A DNA stretch of 64,000 nucleotides from Nocardioides mangrovicus (lineage in GTDB: Bacteria; Actinomycetota; Actinomycetes; Propionibacteriales; Nocardioidaceae): contig NZ_RDBE01000006.1 of assembly GCF_003674065.1 (NCBI RefSeq), positions 597,613 through 661,612 of the forward strand. The letters are read 5' to 3'. The stretch's first letter is position 1, and each line of letters opens with the position of its first letter. Position numbers and translations under genes: made by a program. The notes under the pieces are model-generated. The model was not told where the DNA came from and did no database searches. It saw nothing but the letters and a program-made list of their open reading frames with translations. This document shows positions 8,162 through 16,924 of the stretch, piece by piece.

Positions 8162-8959
8162 TCAGGCCCCGACCATGTTGTAGCCGCCGTCGGAGATCAT
8201 GTAGGCGCCCGTGGTGTGGAAGGCGTCGTCGGTGGCGAGGTAGAGCGCAGCGCCGGCGAGCTCGGCCGGGCCCGGGATGCGCCCCATCGGGGTGAGCTTG
8301 CGCAGCTGGTCACCGCGACCGGACTTCCAGTCCTCGCGGCCCAAGGTGGCCTCGGTCTCGATGAAGCCCGGGGCGAACACGTTGACGCGCACGGTGGGCG
8401 CGAGCGCGTGGGCATAGGACTTGGTCAGGCCGAGGATGCCGTACTTGGCGGCCGCGTACTGCGGGGCGCGGGCGCTGCCGCGGACGATGACGGTCGAACC
8501 GATGTTGACGATGGAGCCGTGGCCCTGGTCGACCATCTTGGCGCCGAACTCGTGCGTGCACGCCATCGTGCCCTTGATGTCGACGGCGAGCACATGGTCG
8601 ACGGACTCCTCGGTGATGTCGCGCCACGACATCTGCTCCCGAGCCACGTCGCCGACGTTGTTGATCAAGGCCTCGACGTGACCCATCTGCTCGAAGGAGT
8701 CGTCGGCCATGGCGCGAACGGCCTCCCACGAGGCGATGTCGGCCTGCAGCAGCACCGCGGTGCTGCCGGCCTCCTCGACGCGGCGTGCGGTCTCCTCGGC
8801 ACCGGTCCGGGAGCTGCGGTAGTGGACGCCGACGGCGGCCGCGCCCTCCTGGGCGGCGCGCACGGCGATCTCCGCACCGAACCCGGTGCCGGCGCCGGTC
8901 ACGACGACGTTGCGTCCCTCGAACCTGCGGGGCATCGGGGTGGCGGACAGGTCTGACAT
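8162..8959 (-). CDS. SDR family NAD(P)-dependent oxidoreductase
   Basis: A 265-residue classical short-chain dehydrogenase. TGAGTGFG cofactor motif at residues about 20-27, NNVG (variant NNAG), catalytic Ser in VNIGST and YAAAK active-site pair. ATG 8959 is preceded by AGGAG at good spacing. It is second in a leftward operon starting with another SDR at 9772 and ending with the reductase at 6217. Substrate unknown; likely an alcohol/ketone step of the catabolic route. Confidence 0.9.
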   Translation of the reverse strand: MSDLSATPMPRRFEGRNVVVTGAGTGFGAEIAVRAAQEGAAAVGVHYRSSRTGAEETARRVEEAGSTAVLLQADIASWEAVRAMADDSFEQMGHVEALINNVGDVAREQMSWRDITEESVDHVLAVDIKGTMACTHEFGAKMVDQGHGSIVNIGSTVIVRGSARAPQYAAAKYGILGLTKSYAHALAPTVRVNVFAPGFIETEATLGREDWKSGRGDQLRKLTPMGRIPGPAELAGAALYLATDDAFHTTGAYMISDGGYNMVGA

Positions 8960-9001
8960 GGTCACTCCTTCGTGAGGGTTGCGAGGCCGGCGGGAAGGGT
9001 C

Positions 9002-9772
9002 TCAGACGAGAACGCGCCCGCCGTCGACATAGAGCACCTGGCCGGTGATGAAGCCGGCTCGATCCGAGGACAGGAACGTCACCGCGTCGGCGACCTCCTG
9101 GGGACGGCCGAGACGCTCGGCGGGCACCAGCGACGTGAGCTCGGCGCGGACGCCGTCGACCTCGAGATAGTCCTTGGTCAGGTCGGTCTCGACGTAGCCC
9201 GGAGCGACCGTGTTCACGGTGACACCGTCGGCCGCCCACTCCCGTGCCATCACGCGCACGAGCTGGTTGAGGCCGCCCTTGGTGGCGGCGTACGGCGCGT
9301 GCTTGGCGTGAGCGAGCAGGCCGGAGACCGACGAGACGAACACCATGCGGCCGTAGCCGGCGCGCACCATCAGCCGCCCGACTTCCTGACCCGACCAGTA
9401 GGCCGTGGAGAGGTTGAGGGTGAGGGTGTCGGTCCAGGCGTCATCGTCGAGCTCGAGGACGGGCTTGCGGATGTTCATCCCCACCGCATGGAGGAACACC
9501 TCGGGCGTTCCCAGCTCGGCCACCGCACGGGTGACGGCCTCACGGCACCCGGACGGCGTCGAGAGGTCGGCGGCCAGGGTCCAGATGTCGTGACCCGACA
9601 GCTTGCCGTCGTCCTGGAGCGCTCCGAGGGTGCTCTCGTCGAGATCGACGGCCAGGACCTGGGCGCCCGCGGCCGCCAGCGCGGCCGCACTCGCTCCGCC
9701 CAAGCCACCGGCGCCGAGCACCAGTGCGCGGCGTCCTGTCAGCGACAGCCAATCGGTCGGCATGCTTGGCAC
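9002..9772 (-). CDS. SDR family oxidoreductase
   Basis: A 256-residue short-chain dehydrogenase opening the operon that runs left from the IclR gene. The glycine-rich motif is GAGGLGG (first position of the usual TGxxxGxG is Leu-Gly), the catalytic Ser lies in VSSVSG and Tyr/Lys in YAATK; the C-terminal FITGQVLYVDGG is typical. Start may be GTG 9772 or ATG 9763; GGGAGAG lies just upstream. Operator copy B is 19 bases upstream of the start. Confidence 0.9.
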   Translation of the reverse strand: MPSMPTDWLSLTGRRALVLGAGGLGGASAAALAAAGAQVLAVDLDESTLGALQDDGKLSGHDIWTLAADLSTPSGCREAVTRAVAELGTPEVFLHAVGMNIRKPVLELDDDAWTDTLTLNLSTAYWSGQEVGRLMVRAGYGRMVFVSSVSGLLAHAKHAPYAATKGGLNQLVRVMAREWAADGVTVNTVAPGYVETDLTKDYLEVDGVRAELTSLVPAERLGRPQEVADAVTFLSSDRAGFITGQVLYVDGGRVLV

Positions 9773-9790
9773 GGCTCTCCCGGTTCAGGT

Positions 9791-9809
9791 ATTCTCGTCT
9801 GGTGAAAGT
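9791..9809. promoter_or_regulatory. Operator-like palindrome, copy B of four
   Basis: ATTCTC, seven bases, GAAAGT, followed by GGC. It lies between the divergent SDR and IclR genes, the usual place for an autoregulatory IclR operator. Confidence 0.6.
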
Positions 9810-9880
9810 GGCTTCCGCAAAACAGTAATACCGCTGTCCGACCACTGTCCAGACACACCCCCCGACGCGTGGAGATCCCG

Positions 9881-10717
9881 GTGCCCCCCAAATCCAGGCA
9901 GACCAGCAAGCGCACGACCGCGGTCGCGTCGTCCGACGACCCCGACAAGCCCGAGTACCGGGTCGAGGCGTTGGCCAAGGGACTGCGACTGCTCTCGATG
10001 TTCACCGAGCAGCGACCCACCTGGCGGGTGAGCGACCTCGCCACCGAGTCGACCCTGCCGCTGCCGACGGTCTACCGCGTGGTGATGACGCTGACCTCCG
10101 AGGGCTACCTCGATCGGTTGCCCAACGGTGACTACCGTCCCGGGGTCAAGGTCCTCACGCTCGGCAGCGCGGCGCTGCGCAGCCTCGACCTGGTCGAGAT
10201 CGCGACACCACGGTTGCAGGAGCTCTCCGAGCGCACCGGCGAGACGGTGAACCTCGCGGTGCTGCAGGAGGATCGCGCGCTCTACCTCGTGCGGCTGCGC
10301 AACGCCGACCTGGTCACCGCGAACATCCAGGTCGGGTCGACGCTGCCGGCGGTCTACACCTCCATCGGCAAGCTGCTGCTGGCCTACCTCCCCGAGACCG
10401 AGCTCGGCGAGCGGGTGAGCCCCGCCTCGTTCTCGCTCAACCACGGCCCCAACGCGCAGAGCACGATGAAGGGCCTGCGGGCCGAGCTCAAGCAGCTGCG
10501 CAGGCAGGGGTGGTCGCTGCAGAACGAGGAGGTGGCCTTCGGGCTCCGCTCGGTCGCCGCCCCGGTGCGCATCGGCGAGCGCGTGGTGGCCGGCGCGAAC
10601 GTCGCCGTCCAGGCGCGCGACTGGCCCACCGAGCGGATCGTCGAGGAGCTGCGGCCCCATCTGCTGGAGACCTGCGCTGCGATCTCCGAGCTGCTGACCG
10701 ACGGCGCCGCACGGTGA
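9881..10717 (+). CDS. IclR family transcriptional regulator
   Basis: About 278 residues. An N-terminal winged helix (about residues 20-80: ALAKGLRLLSMF, then STLPLPTVYRVVMTLTSEG as recognition helix) precedes an IclR effector-binding domain (GETVNLAVLQEDRALYLVR, PAVYTSIGKLLLA, EEVAFGLRSVAAPV). I chose GTG 9881 because GGAG sits six bases upstream; GTG 9869 would add four residues. Its stop overlaps the start of the next gene. It lies in the middle of the catabolic cluster, and four matching palindromes flank the cluster's promoters, so it is the likely pathway regulator. The effector is probably the substrate or an intermediate. Confidence 0.93.
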   Translation: MPPKSRQTSKRTTAVASSDDPDKPEYRVEALAKGLRLLSMFTEQRPTWRVSDLATESTLPLPTVYRVVMTLTSEGYLDRLPNGDYRPGVKVLTLGSAALRSLDLVEIATPRLQELSERTGETVNLAVLQEDRALYLVRLRNADLVTANIQVGSTLPAVYTSIGKLLLAYLPETELGERVSPASFSLNHGPNAQSTMKGLRAELKQLRRQGWSLQNEEVAFGLRSVAAPVRIGERVVAGANVAVQARDWPTERIVEELRPHLLETCAAISELLTDGAAR

Positions 10718-11301
10718 GCGCCGCACCACGCGGCACGCGGCTCGCCAAGCTCGATCCCGCCGCTCTGCAGCCGGACGCCGCGGAGCTGTACGCCTCGATC
10801 GCCCGCGGCCCGCGAGCCCAGGGTCCGCAGCTGTTCGCCCTCCTCGACGAGGACGGGGGCCTCGAGGGCCCCTTCAACGCGATGCTGCTCAGCCCGCGAG
10901 TGGGCGCCGCACTGCAGGCGGTCGGGGCCGCAGTCCGCTACGGCACGGCGTTGTCGGACCGGGCCCGGGAGATCGCCATCCTGGTCGTGGCCGCTCGATG
11001 GGACAGCGATTTCGAGCGATACGCGCACGAGGCCGTCGGGCGGGCGGCCGGGCTCTCCGATGAGGCGATCTCGGCCATCCGCGCCGGTGAACCACTGGTG
11101 GTCGAGGACCCCGACGAGGCACTCGTCGCACGGTTGACCACGCGACTCGCCCACGACGGCGACCTCGACGACGCCGAGTACGCCGAAGCCGTCACGGCCC
11201 TCGGTGAGGCCCAGCTCTTCGAGCTCCTGACCCTCGTCGGCTACTACGCGACGCTCGCGCTGCAGCTGCGGGTCTTCCGCGTGGCCGCGCCCGACGTGTA
11301 A
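10714..11301 (+). CDS. Carboxymuconolactone decarboxylase family protein
   Basis: A 195-residue all-helical protein with the CMD-family core (LSDRAREIAILVVAARWDSDFERYAHEAVGRAAGL). The redox CxxC of the AhpD branch is absent (FERYAHE occupies the site), so a lactone/enol-lactone decarboxylase-like or non-redox role is more likely than peroxiredoxin recycling. The GTG start at 10714 overlaps the IclR stop (GTGA), so regulator and enzyme are co-expressed. Substrate unknown. Confidence 0.82.
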   Translation: MSAAPRGTRLAKLDPAALQPDAAELYASIARGPRAQGPQLFALLDEDGGLEGPFNAMLLSPRVGAALQAVGAAVRYGTALSDRAREIAILVVAARWDSDFERYAHEAVGRAAGLSDEAISAIRAGEPLVVEDPDEALVARLTTRLAHDGDLDDAEYAEAVTALGEAQLFELLTLVGYYATLALQLRVFRVAAPDV

Positions 11302-11323
11302 CGTCGACCAGGATCTGTAAGTT

Positions 11324-11342
11324 ACTTTCATGATGTGAGAAT
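11324..11342. promoter_or_regulatory. Operator-like palindrome, copy C of four
   Basis: Read on the minus strand: ATTCTC, seven bases, GAAAGT, then AAC. It lies 15 bases upstream of the ATG of the first fumarylacetoacetase-family gene, so binding would cover the promoter or early transcript. Confidence 0.6.
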
Positions 11343-11356
11343 GGTGGGCTGAGGCC

Positions 11357-12250
11357 ATGAAGCTGGTGACCTTCGACGAGGGACGGGTCGGTCGACTCGA
11401 CGGCGACGACGGCCTCGACACGGTGATCGAGCTCGACTGCGCGAGCACCGTCGAGTTCTTCCAGCGCGACCAGCAGGTCGGCGAGACGGGGCAGCGGCTC
11501 CCGGTCGCGGACGTCCGGCTCCGGGCGCCCATCACGCCGAAGAAGTTCTTCCACACCGCCGGCAACTTCACCGCGCACCACCAGGAGCTCACGGCGGTCG
11601 ACTGGTCCCACCCGGTGCACAAGGGCATCGTCTTCTTCCAGAACGTCGACGCGATCATCGGTCCCGACGACGACATCGTCTACCCGGAGGGACTCACCAA
11701 CGAGCTCGACTACGAGCTCGAGATCGCCGTCGTCCTCGGCCGGGCCGGCAAGTTCTTCAGTCCCGAGGAGGCCGTCGAGCACATCGCGGGCTACACCGTG
11801 TTCAACGACATCACCGCGCGCGACATCCAGCGTCGCGAGATGCAGTCCGGCGTCTTCTCCTTCTCCAAGGCCATCGACACCTTCTGCCCGATCGGGCCCT
11901 ACATCGTGACAGCCGACGAGATCGCCGACCCGCACGACCTGGCGATGGAGCTGAGGGTCAACGGTCAGGTCCGCCAGACCGGCAACACCAAGGAGATGGT
12001 CATCTCCATCCCGCACCTGGTGGCCTACCACTCGCCGCAGGGTTACTCGGCCGGCGACCTGATCAGCACCGGCACCGTCTCCGGTGTCGCGGCCGTGCAG
12101 CCGAACCCGTTCGACTTCTACCTGCAGGCCGGCGACGTGGTCGAGGCGGAGGTGCAGGGCCTGGGCATCCTGCGCAACACCGTCGTGCCGTGGAGCGCGG
12201 CCCACGACACCGAGCCGTACTCCATCGACCTCTACGCCCCGGTCGACTAG
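11357..12250 (+). CDS. Fumarylacetoacetate hydrolase family protein
   Basis: A 297-residue enzyme of the FAH superfamily. Metal ligands are recognisable as the Glu pair in LDYELEIAVVLG and the Asp in VFNDITARD. The conserved SFSKAIDTFCPIGP and GDLISTGTVSG motifs follow. Family members hydrolyse C-C bonds of acylpyruvates, decarboxylate oxaloacetate-like acids or hydrate dienoates in aromatic catabolism. ATG 11357 with GAGG immediately upstream. First of a two-gene unit with a second FAH-family gene sharing its stop codon. Confidence 0.92.
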   Translation: MKLVTFDEGRVGRLDGDDGLDTVIELDCASTVEFFQRDQQVGETGQRLPVADVRLRAPITPKKFFHTAGNFTAHHQELTAVDWSHPVHKGIVFFQNVDAIIGPDDDIVYPEGLTNELDYELEIAVVLGRAGKFFSPEEAVEHIAGYTVFNDITARDIQRREMQSGVFSFSKAIDTFCPIGPYIVTADEIADPHDLAMELRVNGQVRQTGNTKEMVISIPHLVAYHSPQGYSAGDLISTGTVSGVAAVQPNPFDFYLQAGDVVEAEVQGLGILRNTVVPWSAAHDTEPYSIDLYAPVD

Positions 12251-13083
12251 TGCGCTTCGGCACCGTCGACGGCCGCGGGGTGGTCGTCCGCGACGAGACC
12301 TTCCTGGATCTGGCCCGCGCCACCGACGACTCGCTCCCCCACGACCCACTCGCACTGCTCGCTCGCTGGGACGACGTCGTCGCCGCCGAGCCCACCCTCG
12401 ACTGGTCCGTGGCCCGTCGGCTCGCGCCCGGGTCGCTCGGTGCTCCCGTCCCCGCCCCGCGGCAGGTGTTCGCGATCGCGCTCAACTACCGTCCCCACGC
12501 GGCCGAGGCCGGCTGGGACCCGCCCGGCCAGCCGCTCGTCTTCACCAAGTTCCCCAGCTGCGTCGTGGGTCCGGACGTCGACGTCACACTGCCCGAGGGT
12601 CACGTGGACTGGGAGATCGAGGTCGTGGCCGTCGTCGGCCGCGGCGGGTACCGCATCCCTCGTGAGGAGGCGTGGGACGCCCTGGCGGGCATCACGGTCG
12701 GCCAGGACCTCTCCGAGCGGGTGCAGCAGCTCGCCGGGAAGCCGCCGCAGTTCAGCCTGGCCAAGTCGCACCCCGGCTTCGGACCCATCGGTCCCCTGGT
12801 GGTCACGCCCGGCGAGCTGCCCGACCGCGACGCCATCGGCTTCGCCTCGTTCCTCGACGACGAGCCACTGCAGAGCGGCAGCACCGCCGACCTGATCTTC
12901 CCCGTCGACGACCTCGTCGCCCGGCTCTCCGAGGTCTGTCGGCTGCTCCCCGGCGACCTCATCTTCACCGGCACCCCGGAAGGTGTCGGCAACCGCCGCA
13001 CTCCCCCGCGCTTTCTGCAGCCCGGGGAGACCCTGGTCAGCCGTGTCGACGGCGTCGGGGAGATCGTCCAGCGCTTCCGCTGA
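12250..13083 (+). CDS. Fumarylacetoacetate hydrolase family protein
   Basis: A 277-residue FAH-superfamily enzyme starting at GTG 12250, one base into the previous gene's TAG. Motifs: LNYRPHAAEAG, FTKFPS, VDWEIEVVAVVG (Glu ligands), GITVGQDLSERVQQ, SLAKSHPGFGPIGP and the C-terminal GDLIFTGTPEGVG. It is more like the 2-hydroxyhepta-dienoate isomerase/acylpyruvase group than its upstream neighbour. Two diverged FAH enzymes in one transcript suggest successive hydration/decarboxylation or hydrolysis steps on a ring-cleavage product; this is an inference. Confidence 0.92.
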   Translation: MRFGTVDGRGVVVRDETFLDLARATDDSLPHDPLALLARWDDVVAAEPTLDWSVARRLAPGSLGAPVPAPRQVFAIALNYRPHAAEAGWDPPGQPLVFTKFPSCVVGPDVDVTLPEGHVDWEIEVVAVVGRGGYRIPREEAWDALAGITVGQDLSERVQQLAGKPPQFSLAKSHPGFGPIGPLVVTPGELPDRDAIGFASFLDDEPLQSGSTADLIFPVDDLVARLSEVCRLLPGDLIFTGTPEGVGNRRTPPRFLQPGETLVSRVDGVGEIVQRFR

Positions 13084-13092
13084 GCGCCGACC

Positions 13093-13491
13093 TCACCGCT
13101 GCAGGAGCTCCACCAGGTTGCCGAACGGATCGGCGAGGAACACCATCCTCACCCCGGGCTCTGGCGAGGGCTGGGGTGCCATCACCGAGCGTGCGCCGAG
13201 GGAGACCAACCGGTCGTGCTCGGCGTCGAGGTCGTCGACAGAGAGCGCCACGTGACCGTAGCCGTGGCGCAGGGCCGCCTCGGCCGGATCGGCAGGCGCG
13301 TCCCCGCCGGCGCCCTCGCGGCTGAGCAGCTCCAGCCGGTAGCCGTGCTCGGGGTGCAGCAGCATGCGCACGTCCATCGAGATGGGGTCGATCCGCAGCG
13401 CCACCTCCCGCCGCACGCCGAGAGCCTCGCCGTACCAGGCCTCCGCGGCGTCGAGGTCGGCGACGTTGAGGCCCCAGTGGTCGAATCTCAT
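13093..13491 (-). CDS. VOC family protein
   Basis: A 132-residue VOC-fold protein with ligand-type residues His in RFDHWGLNV, His in YGHVALSVDD and Glu in GNLVELLQR. ATG 13491 overlaps the end of the GMC oxidoreductase gene by four bases, so it is the last gene of the leftward GMC operon. Likely an isomerase, lyase or dioxygenase of the pathway; no specific reaction is assignable. Confidence 0.87.
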   Translation of the reverse strand: MRFDHWGLNVADLDAAEAWYGEALGVRREVALRIDPISMDVRMLLHPEHGYRLELLSREGAGGDAPADPAEAALRHGYGHVALSVDDLDAEHDRLVSLGARSVMAPQPSPEPGVRMVFLADPFGNLVELLQR

Positions 13492-15137
13492 GACAGCTCC
13501 TCCACGAGATGTCCGGCGCTGCGCATGGCGAGCGCCTCGATGGTCGGAGTCGGGTTGGTCCCGGTCGACGACGGCCACGTGGCGCCACCGAGCACGTAGA
13601 CGTTGGCGGCGTCGTGCAGGCGCTGCCAGGAGTCCGTGACGTTCGTGGCCGGGTCGTCGCCCATCCGAGCACCGCCGAAGGCGTGCGGGCTGATGTCGAA
13701 GGGGTGGTACGGCGAGCTCCAGGTCTCGCTCGCACCCGCCTCGCGCAACCATGCGTGACCCTGCTCGGCGAGATAGGCGAACGACCTGGCGTCGTTCTCG
13801 AGCAGCGGTTTGGTGATCCGCAGCACCGGGGTGCCGGTCGGGTCCACGTGCGTGGGGTCGAGGTCGAGACGTCCGTCGCGGTGCGGCATCTCGTCGGCCC
13901 AGAAGTGCACGTGGGCCATCGATCGGAAGTCCTCGGCCAACCAGCGCTTGTAGCCCTCTCCCCAGCGCCCGGCCGACGGGGGCGGCTGCCGGGCCATCAG
14001 CATCGTGAGCTTCTCCATCATCGCCAGCAGCGAACCGCCGCCCACGAAGCCGAGATCGGTGTGGTCGACGTGGTCGGCGTTGAACTCCTCGACCGAGACG
14101 GCCTGCGACATCGACCCGGTCCAGGTGTTCATCTCCCGACCCCCGAAGCTCCCGAAGGCGAAGCCGAACGCGTGGGTGGAGAAATGCCGGCCGAGCTGGT
14201 CGGTGGAGTTGCCCAGCCCGCTCGGGTGGTCGCCCCCGGCGGAGAGGTGCAGCAGCCTCACGTTCTCGTAGGTGTACGCCGCGAGCATCACCGCCCGCGC
14301 ACGGACGGTCTCCGTCGTGGTCGACCCGTCGGCCACGATCTCCACACCGGTGGCCGTGCCGTCCGAGCCCGTGAGCACCCGCGTGACCCGCGCGTGCGTA
14401 CGTACCTCGACGCTGCCGCGACTGCCCAGGACGTCCTCGATCCGCAGCACGCCCTTGGCGTCGGCGTAGCAGCCGTTGAAGACGCACTGTCCGCAGTACG
14501 TGCAGGCACCGCGGCCGCCGTAGGGCCGAGACCGGATGGCGGCCGGCGTGGCGAACGGCGTCCAACCCAGACGCGAGGCCGCTGCCGTCATCAGCTCGTT
14601 GTAGCCCGAGCGTCGTAGCGGCGGGTTCGGGTACGGCTGGGTGCGGGGGCCCACGAAGCGTTCGGGCCCGGGCTCGCCGGAGACCCCGTGCACGAGCTCG
14701 AGCTCGTCGTAGAACGGCACCACGTCGTCGAAGGTGACCGGCCAGTCGGCCAGGCTGATCTCGGGGGGCAGCACCTGCTCGCCGTAGCGCTCGAGGAGGT
14801 TGCTGCGCGAGCGGAACTGCCACGGGGGCAGCCGCAGGTGACCATTGCCCGAGTGGATCTTCGTACCGCCGACCGCGTTCATCGTCAGCCCGCCGAAGGG
14901 TGGTCGGACCGCGACGTTGGCGACGTCGCGACGCACGGTCGGCATCTCGGCCGCCGTCTTGCCGCTCGTGAGGGCCCCCCGCCGCTGATTGAGCAGCTGG
15001 TCGGGCAGGAAGTCGGTGGAGGCGTAGGAGCCGCCGGCCTCCAGCGCCAGCACCCGCAGACCACTCTCGGCGAGCCGGCGGGTGGCGATCGTGCCAGCGG
15101 CACCGAGGCCGACGACGACCACGTCGTAGCCGCTCAC
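13488..15137 (-). CDS. GMC family FAD-dependent oxidoreductase (large subunit)
   Basis: A 549-residue flavoprotein. It has the N-terminal dinucleotide-binding motif GLGAAGTIATRRL, a GGTKIHSGNG region, a cysteine-rich CTYCGQCVFNGC insert typical of the gluconate/sugar-dehydrogenase branch, and a C-terminal active-site His in SPHAFGGARMG and Asn in TGTNPTPTI. GTG 15137 overlaps the stop of the upstream small-subunit gene. Relatives oxidise sugar, polyol or glycoside hydroxyls to ketones. There is no export signal, so oxidation takes place in the cytosol after uptake. The electron acceptor is unknown. Confidence 0.9.
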   Translation of the reverse strand: MSGYDVVVVGLGAAGTIATRRLAESGLRVLALEAGGSYASTDFLPDQLLNQRRGALTSGKTAAEMPTVRRDVANVAVRPPFGGLTMNAVGGTKIHSGNGHLRLPPWQFRSRSNLLERYGEQVLPPEISLADWPVTFDDVVPFYDELELVHGVSGEPGPERFVGPRTQPYPNPPLRRSGYNELMTAAASRLGWTPFATPAAIRSRPYGGRGACTYCGQCVFNGCYADAKGVLRIEDVLGSRGSVEVRTHARVTRVLTGSDGTATGVEIVADGSTTTETVRARAVMLAAYTYENVRLLHLSAGGDHPSGLGNSTDQLGRHFSTHAFGFAFGSFGGREMNTWTGSMSQAVSVEEFNADHVDHTDLGFVGGGSLLAMMEKLTMLMARQPPPSAGRWGEGYKRWLAEDFRSMAHVHFWADEMPHRDGRLDLDPTHVDPTGTPVLRITKPLLENDARSFAYLAEQGHAWLREAGASETWSSPYHPFDISPHAFGGARMGDDPATNVTDSWQRLHDAANVYVLGGATWPSSTGTNPTPTIEALAMRSAGHLVEELS

Positions 15138-15589
15138 AGCGAGACGTCCTCGACGGTGAGCCCGCCGAAACCGATCGGCGTCCCGATCTGCTGCTGCTCC
15201 TCGGTGGGCGTCAGGACGACCCCCGGGTAGCCGACGACGCGCCATCCCACCCCGTCGCGGTTGCCACCGTGTCGCGGGTCGCAGAGGAACCCGTCGATGC
15301 TCAGCTGCAGCAGCATCTCGAAGAACGGAGCCGTCTCGACCGCCGCCAGCAGGTGGTCCTGATCCGCCGCCGAGACGTCGACGAAGGACACGCCGTGGGC
15401 CGTCCGAGCCGCGGCGTCGAGCGATCGCAGGCCGGCGACGACGGCGTCCTGCTCGGCGGCGAAGTGACCGCCGAGCTCACCGCGGACGAAGTCGGGCACG
15501 CCCGCCTCGTGCGCCCCGGGCGAGGCGGCGTCACCGGGGATCAGCCGGCCGACGACGGCAGCGAGCAGCTGCTGCGAAGACGTGTCCAT
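15134..15589 (-). CDS. Gluconate 2-dehydrogenase subunit 3-like protein
   Basis: A 151-residue partner of the GMC subunit encoded immediately downstream. Helical N terminus (LLAAVVGRLIPGDAASPGAHEAGVPDFV) and the later DGFLCDPRHGGNRDGVGWRVVGYPG match the gluconate 2-dehydrogenase small-subunit family. ATG 15589 has GGAGGAG upstream. Many relatives begin with a Tat signal; this one does not, consistent with a cytosolic complex. Operator copy D lies about 60 bases upstream. Confidence 0.87.
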   Translation of the reverse strand: MDTSSQQLLAAVVGRLIPGDAASPGAHEAGVPDFVRGELGGHFAAEQDAVVAGLRSLDAAARTAHGVSFVDVSAADQDHLLAAVETAPFFEMLLQLSIDGFLCDPRHGGNRDGVGWRVVGYPGVVLTPTEEQQQIGTPIGFGGLTVEDVSL

Positions 15590-15649
15590 CCGGCTCCTCC
15601 GACCCTCGACAAGTGTGACGGCGCGCACTAACGTAGCAGTTAGATAGTC

Positions 15650-15668
15650 ACTTTCGCAGAGTGAAAGT
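15650..15668. promoter_or_regulatory. Operator-like palindrome, copy D of four (perfect)
   Basis: ACTTTC, seven bases, GAAAGT: a perfect inverted repeat, followed by AAC. It lies between the divergent GMC operon (start 15589) and the monooxygenase operon (start 15698) and could control both. This is the best copy of the shared motif. Confidence 0.65.
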
Positions 15669-15697
15669 AACCGGACCCGTCGCCAGGAGGCTCGCAG

Positions 15698-16924
15698 ATG
15701 GCCAGCTCGTCCCCTTTGAACGTCATCATCGCGGGAGGAGGCCTCAGCGGCCTGGCCCTGGCCCAGGGCCTGCGCAAGGACGGCCACTCGGCGACGGTCT
15801 ACGAGCGCGACCCCGACTTCACGCGCAAGGTCGGCTACATGCTCCACATGAACGCCGACGGCGGCGAGGCCCTGCGGCGCGTGTTGCCCGAGGATCTCTT
15901 CGAGCTGTACCTGGAGACCTCACGCCGGTCCTACGAGCGCAAGCTGTCCACGGTGTGGTCCAAGGACCTTCACGAGATCACCTCGCAGCCCCACGTGGGA
16001 CCGCCGAACCCAGGTCCCCGGGAGCACACCGGCGTGCACCGCCGCACGTTGCGGGCGATCCTGCGGGCCCGCCTCGGCGACGCCTTCCAGCCCGGCAGGC
16101 CGATCGTGTCCTACGAGGAGCTGCCCGACCGCGTGGTCGCCCACTTCGCCGACGGCACCTCGGCCGAGGGCGACCTCCTGGTCGGCGCCGACGGCATCAA
16201 CTCCGCCGTGCGCGCCCAGCGGCTGCCCGACGTCACGCACGTCCCGGGCGGGGTCCAGGGCATCGGGGTCTTCGGACGGACCCCGATCACGCCCCGGTTG
16301 CTCGAGCTGCTGCCCGACGAGCTGCTCCAGGGGGTCAACTTCGCCACCGACGGCCAGGGCCGGGTGCTCATCGGGGCCTACCAGGCCCGGCAGCGCCCGG
16401 ACGAGGCCGCGAGGACCATCGCGCCCGACGTCGAGCTCGAGCCGGTCGACGACTACGTCATGACCAGCGCCTCGGTGTCCCCCGGCACCGTGATCCCGCC
16501 GAACGACCAGTGGACCGAGAGCACCCCCCTGGAGCTGCGCGAGTCGATGCTGCGCTCGGTCGAGGGCTGGCACCCTGGCGTGATCGAGCTCGTCGGCACC
16601 ATGGAGCCGAGCACGATCTTCCAGATCCCGTTCGGGTTCTTGATGCCCGCCGAACCGTGGGCGCCCTCGCGCGTGACCCTCGTCGGCGACGCCGCCCACG
16701 CGATGCTGCCGACGCTCGGGATCGGCGCGAACCTGGCCCTGCTGGACGCCAAGCGCCTCCTGGAGGAGATCAGCGGCGCCGCCGGGGCCGGGACCGACGT
16801 GGTCGAGGCGGTCGGCCGGGCCGAGGCCGGGATGCGCGAGTACGTCTACCCCTTCATGGAGATCACCATGCAGCACGACAAGGCGTTCGGCGGTGGCGGT
16901 CTGGAGCGACCGGAGAGCGCGTGA
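15698..16924 (+). CDS. FAD-dependent monooxygenase (UbiH/PHBH-like)
   Basis: A 408-residue class A flavin monooxygenase. It carries GGGLSG (FAD ADP-binding) near the N terminus, the GDLLVGADGINSAVR motif (FAD/NADPH) near residue 160 and VTLVGDAAHAMLPTLG (ribityl-binding GD motif) near residue 325. ATG 15698 follows AGGAGG. Enzymes of this type hydroxylate aromatic or heteroaromatic rings with NAD(P)H and oxygen. First gene of a three-gene rightward operon downstream of operator D, overlapping the next gene by four bases. Confidence 0.92.
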   Translation: MASSSPLNVIIAGGGLSGLALAQGLRKDGHSATVYERDPDFTRKVGYMLHMNADGGEALRRVLPEDLFELYLETSRRSYERKLSTVWSKDLHEITSQPHVGPPNPGPREHTGVHRRTLRAILRARLGDAFQPGRPIVSYEELPDRVVAHFADGTSAEGDLLVGADGINSAVRAQRLPDVTHVPGGVQGIGVFGRTPITPRLLELLPDELLQGVNFATDGQGRVLIGAYQARQRPDEAARTIAPDVELEPVDDYVMTSASVSPGTVIPPNDQWTESTPLELRESMLRSVEGWHPGVIELVGTMEPSTIFQIPFGFLMPAEPWAPSRVTLVGDAAHAMLPTLGIGANLALLDAKRLLEEISGAAGAGTDVVEAVGRAEAGMREYVYPFMEITMQHDKAFGGGGLERPESA

